Below are positions 1-7,678 of a stretch of 64,000 bases of DNA, piece after piece. Origin of the DNA: Hyphomicrobium_A sp964493785. Its GTDB lineage: Bacteria > Pseudomonadota > Alphaproteobacteria > Rhizobiales > Hyphomicrobiaceae. Within the stretch, counting starts at the first letter, position 1. Every line of letters starts with the position of its first letter. The notes beneath the pieces were generated by a model. It searched no databases and was not told the origin of the DNA. It worked only from the letters and a program-made list of their open reading frames with translations. Position numbers and translations under genes: made by a program. The stretch covers positions 62,001 through 126,000 of the forward strand of contig CAZBPM010000003.1 in assembly GCA_964493785.1 (NCBI GenBank). The letters are read 5' to 3'.

Positions 1-708
1 GGCAAAGACGCCCAGCAAGACGAGCTGCGGCCAAACGTCGAGCGGAGGCCACGACCAGACCCACAGTGCCGGCACAATGGAGAGCGGCACCGAAACCAGA
101 TTGGTGATGAAGACGATGCGATCGGCGTCGTCCTCTCCGGTCAATTGCTTGATGAGTGGGCCGATCAACCCCATCGAGAGGGCCCAGACGAGCGCCGCCA
201 GTTGGCCGTCGCCGAAGGAAGTGCCTGCCGGCCTCAGCATGATCATAGCGCCGGCGAAACCGACAAACAGCGCGGTCCATCGGTCGAGGCCGACGTGCTC
301 GCCGAGCAGAAAAATGGCGAACAGAGCGCCAAATAGGGGCGCGAGGAAGCCGATCGCCGTCACCTCCGCCATCGGCAGCAGCGCCAGCGCCTGGAAATAG
401 GAGAGCATGGCGATGAAACTGACTGCGACGCGGAAACCATAGAGCCGCGGCTGGCGTGTTTGTACGAGGGACCATCCGCGCCGGTAGAACAGCGGCAGCA
501 TGAGGATGACGCAGAAGAAGTTGCGAAAGAACATGATCTGCAGCGGATCGACGCCGCTCAGCGCAGCGCTACGCGCGACGGCGGCGATGCCCCCCAGCAA
601 TGCCATTGACGCCGTGACCAACAGCAGGGCTGCTACCGGATGATCCCGGCTGCCTGGCTCGCCGCTGGTCTTCAAGGCCGACGCCAGGGAGCGCAGGCTT
701 TCGCGCAT
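1..708 (-). CDS. EamA/DMT-family transporter (partial, C-terminus beyond window)
   Basis: Inner-membrane exporter of the drug/metabolite transporter superfamily; substrate cannot be told from sequence. The minus strand reads openly for 236 codons from an ATG at 708 and runs off the left edge. The protein is a series of hydrophobic helices (segments include AALLLVTASMALLGGIAAV, FGALFAIFLLG and ALFVGFAGAMIMLRPAG) with the MFFRNFF and ALLPMAEVTAIGFLAPLF patterns typical of EamA repeats. The first EamA repeat is complete and the second is cut. It diverges from the zinc exporter at 892, leaving about 180 bp for promoters. Confidence 0.85.
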   Translation of the reverse strand, partial: MRESLRSLASALKTSGEPGSRDHPVAALLLVTASMALLGGIAAVARSAALSGVDPLQIMFFRNFFCVILMLPLFYRRGWSLVQTRQPRLYGFRVAVSFIAMLSYFQALALLPMAEVTAIGFLAPLFGALFAIFLLGEHVGLDRWTALFVGFAGAMIMLRPAGTSFGDGQLAALVWALSMGLIGPLIKQLTGEDDADRIVFITNLVSVPLSIVPALWVWSWPPLDVWPQLVLLGVFA

Positions 709-891
709 CGTTGATGACAAAGGGGATCACCCTTAGCGGGTTGGGGCTTGCCCTTGCGGGTCGGGCCGGTTGGTGCGCAAAACGTGTCGCTCAGCCGGCT
801 GCCACGCCTCTTTGCCTGAGGCGCAGCGTAGTTACTGTCTGACAAATTGCCTCGCGACCGCGATGCTATGATGGGCTCAAGGAGCCGATGC

Positions 892-1863
892 ATGGGATTA
901 CACGGACATACTCACGGACCGGGGGGGCACGGGCACGAAGGTCATAGCCATGGCCACTCGCACGGTGCCGGAGCCAGTTCCAAGAACGAGCGGCGCCTGC
1001 TGCTGGCTGCAGCGCTCACCACAGTGACGCTGCTGGCCGAGACGGCCGGCGGCATCATTTCGGGATCGCTGGCCCTGCTCGCCGACGCCGGACACATGCT
1101 GACCGATGCGGCGGCGCTAGTCCTGGCGTGGCTGGCGGTGCGATTTGCGCGCCGGCCTGCGGACTGGCGCAGAACGTACGGGTTCGACCGCTTCGAGGTG
1201 CTTGCGGCTTTCGCAAACGGTCTGGCGCTGTTCTTCATCTCCGCGATGATCAGCTACGAGGCGTTCGAGCGGCTGTACCAGCCCGTCGAAGTACTCGGCG
1301 GAACAATGCTGACCATTGCCGTCATCGGCCTTATCGTAAACGTGGCGACGCTGCTGATCCTGCAGCACGGCGGCGAGGCGAACCTGAATGTCCGGGCCGC
1401 GCTGCTGCACGTCATTAGTGACCTGTTGGGATCGGTGGCGGCGATCGGCGCGGCAATCGTCATCCTAATGACGGGCTGGACGCCGATAGACCCGATCCTA
1501 TCGATGGTGATCACACTTCTTATCCTGCGCAGCGCTTGGGTCATCACCAAGGAAGCGGGTCACATCCTCCTCGAGGGAGCTCCCGGCGACCTCGACGTGC
1601 GAGAAGTGCAAAAGGATCTCGAGGCCAACGTTCCCAATGTGCAGGGCATTCATCACGTCCACGCTTGGTCGCTAAGCGAGAACCGTCGCGTAATGACGCT
1701 GCACGCTCTCACGTGCGACAACGTCCCTCCGGAGCAAGTTGCAGCAGCCATCAAAGCCCGGCTGAAGGAGGCGTTCGGCGTCGTGCACGCAACGGTGGAG
1801 GTCGAGCACCGCGATTGTGCCGACACCGGCAGCGCGCCGGCAAAGGATTGCGGCAAGGTGTAG
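892..1863 (+). CDS. Cation diffusion facilitator, CzcD/ZitB-like zinc exporter
   Basis: Proton-coupled inner-membrane exporter of Zn2+ and possibly Co2+ or Cd2+. The 323-aa protein begins with a His-rich stretch (residues 4-25, HGHTHGPGGHGHEGHSH then HGHSH), a metal-collecting loop of the ZitB/CzcD branch. Six membrane segments follow. The transport-site pairs H68/D72 (HMLTD) and H173/D177 (HVISD) are intact, and a cytoplasmic C-terminal domain ends the protein. The ATG at 892 is preferred because AAGGAG lies at 879-884; the reading frame is open back to a TTG at 847 without a good ribosome site. The LuxR-type regulator starts about 30 bp after its stop. Confidence 0.9.
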   Translation: MGLHGHTHGPGGHGHEGHSHGHSHGAGASSKNERRLLLAAALTTVTLLAETAGGIISGSLALLADAGHMLTDAAALVLAWLAVRFARRPADWRRTYGFDRFEVLAAFANGLALFFISAMISYEAFERLYQPVEVLGGTMLTIAVIGLIVNVATLLILQHGGEANLNVRAALLHVISDLLGSVAAIGAAIVILMTGWTPIDPILSMVITLLILRSAWVITKEAGHILLEGAPGDLDVREVQKDLEANVPNVQGIHHVHAWSLSENRRVMTLHALTCDNVPPEQVAAAIKARLKEAFGVVHATVEVEHRDCADTGSAPAKDCGKV

Positions 1864-1894
1864 AGGCAAGCGTTTTTCCATCCGCTAGCTCTTG

Positions 1895-2581
1895 ATGGAA
1901 TCCTTCAGGTTCGCTGCTACCAATAGCGACATGGCAGAATCACTGCTTCCAGCCACGAAGGGCGCCCCCCGCCCAACCGTCTCGATCGCGGACAAGAGCC
2001 CGGTCGTGCGGTCGGGCCTGCGCGAGTTCATCACGCGCGACGGGCGCTTCGAAGTTCTCGACGCGGTCGCAACCGGCGGCGAGTTCATCGCCGCCATAGA
2101 GCAAAAGCCGACGGACATCGGTATCATCGGCTGGTCGTTCCCTGACGTGACCGGAAGCGAAATCCTCGCGGCGATCAAACGGCGCCATCTGTCGACGCGC
2201 GTCGTCGTCTATACGGGCGAGCCGGGCAAGGAAGTGCTGCGTCAGGCCATCCGTCTCGGAGCGTGGGGTTTCATCTCGAAGAGCGACGAGCCGGCTGTGC
2301 TGGTCGAGAGCATTGCGGCCGTCGCGCGCGGACGCATGTCGCTGCCTTACATCGACCTGCAAGCGCTAACGGCAGATCCATTTGCGGAGCTGACAGCGCG
2401 CGAGCGCGAATTGCTCACCGCGCTCGCAAACGGATGGACGAACCTGCAGATCGCATCGCGCATCGGTATCTCGCGCAACACGGTGAAGTATCACCTCAAG
2501 AACCTCTACGATAAGCTTGGCGTGTCCAATCGCGCGATGGCCGTTGCGCTCTACATGCAGACGACATTGGATCAGCGCTGA
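1895..2581 (+). CDS. LuxR/FixJ-family regulator with degenerate receiver domain
   Basis: Likely DNA-binding regulator, possibly of the serine-cycle genes that start 382 bp downstream (inference from position). The 228-aa protein has a receiver-like domain at about residues 28-150 and a C-terminal LuxR helix-turn-helix (LTARERELLTALANGWTNLQIASRIG then ISRNTVKYHLKNLYDKLG, usual for NarL/FixJ). The receiver lacks the phospho-acceptor Asp: at GWSFPDVTG the residue four before the Pro is Gly79. The switch Lys in FISKSDEP remains. It may therefore be a phosphorylation-independent or ligand-controlled regulator. The start is uncertain (ATG at 1895 or 1931); neither has a convincing Shine-Dalgarno. 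Confidence 0.85.
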   Translation: MESFRFAATNSDMAESLLPATKGAPRPTVSIADKSPVVRSGLREFITRDGRFEVLDAVATGGEFIAAIEQKPTDIGIIGWSFPDVTGSEILAAIKRRHLSTRVVVYTGEPGKEVLRQAIRLGAWGFISKSDEPAVLVESIAAVARGRMSLPYIDLQALTADPFAELTARERELLTALANGWTNLQIASRIGISRNTVKYHLKNLYDKLGVSNRAMAVALYMQTTLDQR

Positions 2582-2745
2582 ACGCAGTGAAATGCTCGCA
2601 GAATTGACGCGCTGCACAATCGATGCGCGCGCTTTTGCACGTTGCTTCATCGTCGAGAGCGGCTAATGTTTCCGCGGGTTTGCGACACGGCAGGAGTGTG
2701 CGCGATGACCAGGGGAAATCCACTTGGCAGTCGCGCAGCGTTCGT

Positions 2746-2763
2746 GGGTAGTAACGACTACCC
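2746..2763. promoter_or_regulatory. Perfect inverted repeat upstream of the serine-cycle block (candidate operator)
   Basis: GGGTAGT-AACG-ACTACCC is a perfect 7-bp inverted repeat with a 4-bp centre, about 200 bp upstream of the aminotransferase start, in the 382-bp gap between the LuxR-type gene and the serine-cycle genes. Its 18-bp dyad fits the size of LuxR-family dimer sites. No T-run follows, so a terminator is unlikely. Function is inferred from position only. Confidence 0.35.
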
Positions 2764-2963
2764 TCAAGCATAGCCGGACCGCTACCCATTCGCGTGGAAC
2801 GGCTGCCCGATGGGGTGTTGCGTCGGCATCATCGTAAATAGATGCTCCCGGCCCAGCCGCAAGCAAGAGATAAAAGTGCCAGCCTCGGGCGCGAGGATGG
2901 CACTCGCGCATAAGCGCAATTCAGACGCAGCCAACTCAGACGGCAATTCGGAGGAAATACACA

Positions 2964-4172
2964 ATGCTTGTTACGCCGCATCTCTTCATACCTGGTCCGA
3001 CGAATGTCCCTGAGGCCGTGCGCCGCGCGATGGACATCCGCCAGGAGGATATGCGCTCGCCGGAATTCCCCAAGTTCACGCTTCCGCTGTTTGAGGACAT
3101 GAAGAAGGCGTTCAAGCTCACCAACGGCCGCGTCTTCATCTTCCCGGCGTCGGGCACTGGCGCCTGGGAGTCCGCGATCAGCAACACGCTGAACACCGGC
3201 GACAAGGTTCTGATGAGCCGCTTCGGCCAGTTCTCGCTGCTCTGGGTCGACATGGCGCAGCGCCTCGGCCTCAACGTGCAGGTTCTCGACGAAGAGTGGG
3301 GCACGGGCGTGCCGGTCGAAAAGTACGCCGAGATCCTCGCCGCCGATAAGGGCCACGAGATCAAGGCCGTGTTCGTCACGCAGAACGAGACGGCAACGGG
3401 CGTCACCAGCGACGTCGCCGGCGTGCGCAAGGCACTCAACGACGCCAAGCACCCCGCGCTGCTGTTCGTCGACGGCGTGTCATCGGTCGGCTCGATCGAC
3501 ATGCGCATGGAAGAGTGGGGCGTCGACTGCTGCGTCTCCGGCTCGCAGAAGGGCTTCATGCTGCCGACGGGCCTGGGCATCCTCGCCGTTTCGAACAAGG
3601 CGCTGGAAGCCAACAAGTCGGGCAAGATGGCGCGCTGCTTCTTCTCGTTCGAGGACATGATCAAGAACAACGACCTGGGCTATTTCCCCTACACGCCGGC
3701 CACCCCGCACCTGCGCGGCCTGCGCGCGGCTCTCGACGTTCTGTTCGCAGAAGGTCTCGACAACGTGTTCGCACGTCACCACCGCCTTGCCGAGGGCGTG
3801 CGTCGCGCCGTCGCCGGCTGGGGCCTCAAGCTGTGCGCCAAGGAGCCGAAGTGGCACTCCGACACCGTCAGCGCGATCCTGGTTCCGGAAGGCGTCGACA
3901 GCGCGCAGGTCGTGAAGACGGCCTACTATCGCTATAACACCTCGTTCGGCGTCGGCCTCAACAAGGTCGCGGGCAAGGTGTTCCGCATCGGTCACCTCGG
4001 TGCACTCGATGAAGTGATGGTCGGCGGCGCTCTGTTCGCGGCCGAGATGGCTCTGCTCGATTGCGGCGTCAACATCGTCCCGGGCTCAGGCACGGGTGCG
4101 GCTGCCCAGTACTTCCGCGAGACCAGCAAGGCATCGGCGACCAGCCGTCCCGAGCTGAAGCTCGCCAGCTAA
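2964..4172 (+). CDS. sgaA: Serine-glyoxylate aminotransferase
   Basis: PLP enzyme of the serine cycle that moves the amino group of serine to glyoxylate, giving hydroxypyruvate and glycine. The 402-aa length is normal for class V aminotransferases of this type. The N-terminal TPHLFIPGPTNVP motif, D170 in LLFVDGVSSVGS and the PLP-binding K196 in VSGSQKGFML are all visible. The ATG at 2964 has GGAGGA at 2950-2955. It is the first gene of a serine-cycle cluster in one orientation (aminotransferase, malyl-CoA lyase, malate thiokinase, PEP carboxylase), which fixes its role in C1 assimilation rather than photorespiration-type metabolism. Confidence 0.95.
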   Translation: MLVTPHLFIPGPTNVPEAVRRAMDIRQEDMRSPEFPKFTLPLFEDMKKAFKLTNGRVFIFPASGTGAWESAISNTLNTGDKVLMSRFGQFSLLWVDMAQRLGLNVQVLDEEWGTGVPVEKYAEILAADKGHEIKAVFVTQNETATGVTSDVAGVRKALNDAKHPALLFVDGVSSVGSIDMRMEEWGVDCCVSGSQKGFMLPTGLGILAVSNKALEANKSGKMARCFFSFEDMIKNNDLGYFPYTPATPHLRGLRAALDVLFAEGLDNVFARHHRLAEGVRRAVAGWGLKLCAKEPKWHSDTVSAILVPEGVDSAQVVKTAYYRYNTSFGVGLNKVAGKVFRIGHLGALDEVMVGGALFAAEMALLDCGVNIVPGSGTGAAAQYFRETSKASATSRPELKLAS

Positions 4173-4181
4173 GAGACAGTG

Positions 4182-4207
4182 AGCGGCGCCCCCAAAAGGG
4201 CGCCGCT
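4182..4207 (+). terminator. Intercistronic GC-rich hairpin between sgaA and mclA
   Basis: AGCGGCGCCC at 4182-4191 pairs perfectly with GGGCGCCGCT at 4198-4207 around a 6-base loop. The following bases (TCTTTGTC) are only moderately T-rich. It starts 9 bp after the sgaA stop. It may terminate part of the transcription or protect the sgaA message 3' end, giving unequal expression within the block. Confidence 0.6.
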
Positions 4208-4301
4208 TCTTTGTCGGCGATCGAATGCAGCCGGCGCCACCGCGTGGCGTCGCGCTGAAACCATCCCAATCAAAAGCCGTTCAACCGAGGAACGCCCCAA
4301 G

Positions 4302-5264
4302 ATGAGCTACACGCTTTACCCCCTCCGCAAGTCCCGCCTTCAGCGTTCGGAGCTTGCTGTTCCGGGCTCCAATCCGACCATGATCGAGAAGGCGCTCGCC
4401 AGCGCGGCCGACTACGTGTTCCTCGATTGCGAAGATGCCGTTGCTCCGCCGGACAAGGAGCAGGCCCGCAAGAACATCATCCAGGCTTTGAACGATCTCG
4501 ACTGGGCTGGCGCCGGCAAAACCGTGTCGGTTCGCATCAACGGTCTGGACACGCATTACTGCTGCCGTGACGTCGTCGACATCGTCGAGCAGGCAGGAGC
4601 CAAGCTCGACACCATTCTTATTCCGAAGGTCGGCACGGCCGCCGACGTCTATGCCATCGAAAGCTTCGTCAGCCAGATCGAAGTGGCGAAGGGCCTGCCG
4701 CACAAGATCGGCATGGAAGCACTGATCGAGACGCCGCTCGGCATGGCCAATGTCGAATCCATCGCGTCGGCCAACAGCCGCCTCGAGGCCATGCACTTCG
4801 GCGTCGCCGACTACGCCGCTTTCAATAAGGCGCGCACTGTCGTCATCGGCGGCCTCAACCCCGACTACCCGGGCGACCAGTGGCATTTCGCACTGTCGCG
4901 CATGACGGTTGCCTGCCGTGCATTCGGCCTGCGCCCGATCGACGGTCCGTTCGGCGACTTCTCCGATCCGGCCGGCTACACGGCGGGTGCAAAGCGCGCC
5001 GCTGCTCTGGGCATCGAAGGAAAGTGGGCAATCCATCCCTCGCAGATCGAGCTCGCCAACGAGGTGTTCTCGCCGACGGCGAAGGAAGTGGAGCGCGCCG
5101 AGCGCATCCTCGCCGCCCTCAAGGAGGCCGAGGCCCAGGGCAAGGGTGCTGCTTCTCTCGATGGCAAGATGATCGACGCCGCTTCCGAGAAGATGGCGAA
5201 CAACCTTCTCGCCACTGCTGCCGCAATCAAGAAGGGTGAAGCCGCCCGGACCAAGGCCGCCTAA
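4302..5264 (+). CDS. mclA: L-malyl-CoA/beta-methylmalyl-CoA lyase
   Basis: Cleaves malyl-CoA to acetyl-CoA and glyoxylate, the serine-cycle step that regenerates the glyoxylate acceptor. The 320-aa protein has the HpcH/HpaI aldolase/CitE-like barrel: FLDCEDAVAPPDK near the N-terminus, ALIETPLGMANVE in the middle and KWAIHPSQIELANEVFSP at the C-terminal side. Length matches methylotroph MclA (about 320 aa). The frame is open back to 4179, but homologous sequence begins at MSYTLYPLRKS, and GAGG at 4287-4290 supports the ATG at 4302. Here it lies upstream of the thiokinase genes, whereas in Methylorubrum extorquens AM1 mclA follows ppc. Confidence 0.95.
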   Translation: MSYTLYPLRKSRLQRSELAVPGSNPTMIEKALASAADYVFLDCEDAVAPPDKEQARKNIIQALNDLDWAGAGKTVSVRINGLDTHYCCRDVVDIVEQAGAKLDTILIPKVGTAADVYAIESFVSQIEVAKGLPHKIGMEALIETPLGMANVESIASANSRLEAMHFGVADYAAFNKARTVVIGGLNPDYPGDQWHFALSRMTVACRAFGLRPIDGPFGDFSDPAGYTAGAKRAAALGIEGKWAIHPSQIELANEVFSPTAKEVERAERILAALKEAEAQGKGAASLDGKMIDAASEKMANNLLATAAAIKKGEAARTKAA

Positions 5265-5311
5265 GCAGGCCGGCCGAACAAATAAACGGAAACGCCCAAG
5301 GGAACATTCAC

Positions 5312-6481
5312 ATGGATATCCACGAGTATCAGGCCAAGGAGCTTCTTTCGAAGTTCGGCGTGCCGATTGCCCGCGGCGGCATCGCATACAGCCCGGAGCA
5401 GGCGAGCTACCGCGCCACCGAGATCGGCGGCAGCAAGTGGGTCGTCAAGGCCCAGATCCACTCCGGCGCCCGCGGCAAGGCCGGCGGCATCAAGGTCTGC
5501 TCGACCGATCGCGAGATCGAGCAGGCCGCTGAGGCCATGCTGGGCAAGAAGCTGGTGACGAACCAGACAGGTCCTGCCGGCAAGCTCGTGTCGCGCCTCT
5601 ACATCGAGGAAGCGACCGATATCGCCAAGGAGATCTACTTTGCGCTGGTGATGGACCGCGCTTCTGAGCGAATCATGGTCGTCGCGTCGGCCGCCGGCGG
5701 CATGGAGATCGAAGAGATTTCCGCCAACCAGCCCGACACGATCATTCGCGTGCAGGTCGACCCCGCGGTCGGCATGCAGCAGTTCCAGGCTCGCGAGGTC
5801 GCTTACGGCCTCGGCGTCGACCCGGAGATCATTAACAAGCTGGTCCCCACCATCATGGCTTGCTATCGCGCGTTCCGCGATCTCGACGCCACCATGGTCG
5901 AGATCAACCCACTGGTGATCACCAAGGACAAGAACCTCGTCGCGCTCGACGCCAAGATGAGCTTCGACGACAACGCCCTGTTCCGCCGCCCGCACATCGC
6001 CGAGCTCCGTGACAAGAGCCAGGAAGACCCGCGCGAGACGTACGCATCGGATCGCGGCCTGGCTTACGTCGGCCTCGACGGCGATATCGGCTGCGTCGTC
6101 AACGGCGCCGGCCTCGCGATGGCGACGCTCGACATGATCAAGCTCGCTGGCGGCGAGCCCGCCAACTTCCTCGACATCGGCGGCGGCGCTTCTCCGGAGC
6201 GTGTGGCCAAGTCGTTCAAGGCGGTGCTGAAGGACAAGAAGGTCAAGGCGCTGCTGCTCAACGTCTTCGCCGGCATCAACCGCTGCGACTGGGTCGCCAA
6301 GGGCGTCGTCGACGCCGTGAACGACCTCAACATCAAGATGCCGGTCGTCGTTCGTCTTGCCGGTACCAACGTCGAAGAAGGCCGCCGCATCATCGACGAG
6401 AGCGGTCTCACCGTTATTTCCGCGGACACGCTGGCAGAAGCGGCCCAGAAGGCCGTCGCCGCCGCAAAGAGCGCCGGTTAA
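5312..6481 (+). CDS. mtkA: Malate-CoA ligase (malate thiokinase) beta subunit
   Basis: Together with MtkB makes malyl-CoA from malate, CoA and ATP in the serine cycle. The 389-aa protein is an ATP-grasp subunit homologous to succinyl-CoA synthetase beta (SucC): MDIHEYQAKELLSKFGVP at the start, KAQIHSGARGKAGG in the ATP-grasp part, MVEINPLVIT, and the C-terminal GGGASPERVAKSFK and NVFAGINRCDWVAKG segments of the CoA-ligase domain. Lying between malyl-CoA lyase and MtkB supports malate rather than succinate as substrate. mtkB follows after 19 bp, so the two are probably co-transcribed. Confidence 0.94.
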   Translation: MDIHEYQAKELLSKFGVPIARGGIAYSPEQASYRATEIGGSKWVVKAQIHSGARGKAGGIKVCSTDREIEQAAEAMLGKKLVTNQTGPAGKLVSRLYIEEATDIAKEIYFALVMDRASERIMVVASAAGGMEIEEISANQPDTIIRVQVDPAVGMQQFQAREVAYGLGVDPEIINKLVPTIMACYRAFRDLDATMVEINPLVITKDKNLVALDAKMSFDDNALFRRPHIAELRDKSQEDPRETYASDRGLAYVGLDGDIGCVVNGAGLAMATLDMIKLAGGEPANFLDIGGGASPERVAKSFKAVLKDKKVKALLLNVFAGINRCDWVAKGVVDAVNDLNIKMPVVVRLAGTNVEEGRRIIDESGLTVISADTLAEAAQKAVAAAKSAG

Positions 6482-6500
6482 GGGTAGGGAGATCGTTCAC

Positions 6501-7400
6501 ATGGCTATTTTCATCAACGAGAACACCCCGGTCCTCATCCAGGGCTTTACCGGGCGCATCGGCACCTTCCACGCTCAGGAAATGATCGACTACGGCACTA
6601 ACGTCGTGGGCGGCGTCACTCCGGGCAAGGGCGGCACGACCCATCTCGGCCGTCCGGTGTTCAACACCATGAAGGGCGCGGTGCAGGAGACCAACGCGGA
6701 AGCCGCGATCGTGTTCGTGCCGCCGCCGTTCGCGGCCGACGCAATCATGGAAGCCGCCGATGCGGGCATCAAGTACTGCGTCTGCATCACCGACGGCATC
6801 CCTGCCCAGGACATGATCCGCGTGAAGCGCTACATGCGGCGCTACAAGAAAGAGAACCGCATGGTACTCACGGGTCCGAACTGCGCCGGCACTATCTCGC
6901 CGGGCAAGGCAATGCTCGGCATCATGCCGGGGCACATCTACCTGCCGGGCCGCGTCGGCATCGTCGGCCGCTCAGGCACGCTGGGCTACGAGGCCGCCTC
7001 GCAGATGAAAGCGCTCGGCATCGGCGTATCGACCTCGGTCGGCATCGGCGGCGACCCCATCAACGGATCTTCGTTCCGCGACATCCTCGAGCACTTCGAG
7101 AACGATCCGGAGACGGATGCCGTGCTGATGATCGGCGAAATCGGCGGTCCGCAAGAGGCTGAAGCAGGCGAATTCGCGCGCGACCACATGAAGAAGCCGG
7201 TCGTCGCCTACATCGCAGGCCTGTCGGCTCCCAAGGGCCGCAAGATGGGCCACGCGGGCGCGATCATCTCGGCGTTCGGAGAGTCCGCGCCGGAGAAGGT
7301 CGAGATCCTCAAAGGCTGCGGCGTGACCATCGCACCGACGCCGTCGGAGATGGGGGCAACCATCGCCGGCGTGCTCAACAAAATGCAGAAAGTCGCGTAA
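6501..7400 (+). CDS. mtkB: Malate-CoA ligase (malate thiokinase) alpha subunit
   Basis: CoA-binding and phosphohistidine-carrying subunit of malate thiokinase. The 299-aa protein shows the SucD-like CoA domain (FINENTPVLIQGFTGRIGTF), the NCAGTISPGKAMLGIMPG segment and the conserved His of KMGHAGAIISAFGES that carries the phosphate. The ATG at 6501 has GGGAG at 6487-6491; the frame continues upstream into mtkA, but homology starts at MAIFINEN. The block continues to ppc after 278 bp, a gap large enough for a separate promoter. Confidence 0.94.
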   Translation: MAIFINENTPVLIQGFTGRIGTFHAQEMIDYGTNVVGGVTPGKGGTTHLGRPVFNTMKGAVQETNAEAAIVFVPPPFAADAIMEAADAGIKYCVCITDGIPAQDMIRVKRYMRRYKKENRMVLTGPNCAGTISPGKAMLGIMPGHIYLPGRVGIVGRSGTLGYEAASQMKALGIGVSTSVGIGGDPINGSSFRDILEHFENDPETDAVLMIGEIGGPQEAEAGEFARDHMKKPVVAYIAGLSAPKGRKMGHAGAIISAFGESAPEKVEILKGCGVTIAPTPSEMGATIAGVLNKMQKVA

Positions 7401-7406
7401 GAGCTT

Positions 7407-7434
7407 GGGGCTCGCTTCACACGAGGCGGGCCCC
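7407..7434 (+). other. Hairpin after mtkB
   Basis: GGGGCTCGC at 7407-7415 pairs with GCGGGCCCC at 7426-7434 (one G-T pair) around a 10-base loop, 6 bp after the mtkB stop. No T-run follows, so it is more likely an RNA-stabilising or processing hairpin than an intrinsic terminator. The remaining gap to ppc shows no gene. Confidence 0.45.
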
Positions 7435-7678
7435 TCTGCCCTGGGACTTCGCGAAATCATCACGAACTCGCATGCTGTCGCGGCTGCCCGATCAAAGTGG
7501 CCTCGATCTGATGGCGGCTCAAACGGACTTCGCGATCTCAATTACACTCGCTTGCTTGGCTTGCCAGTGTCATTCAGATCGCGAAATTCGCCGACATCCG
7601 TCGCGCACGCGGCCAATATCACGATCATGACGCTCAACCATTACACCGGGCGGTTGCCTGCCAAGCGTGGAGAAGATG

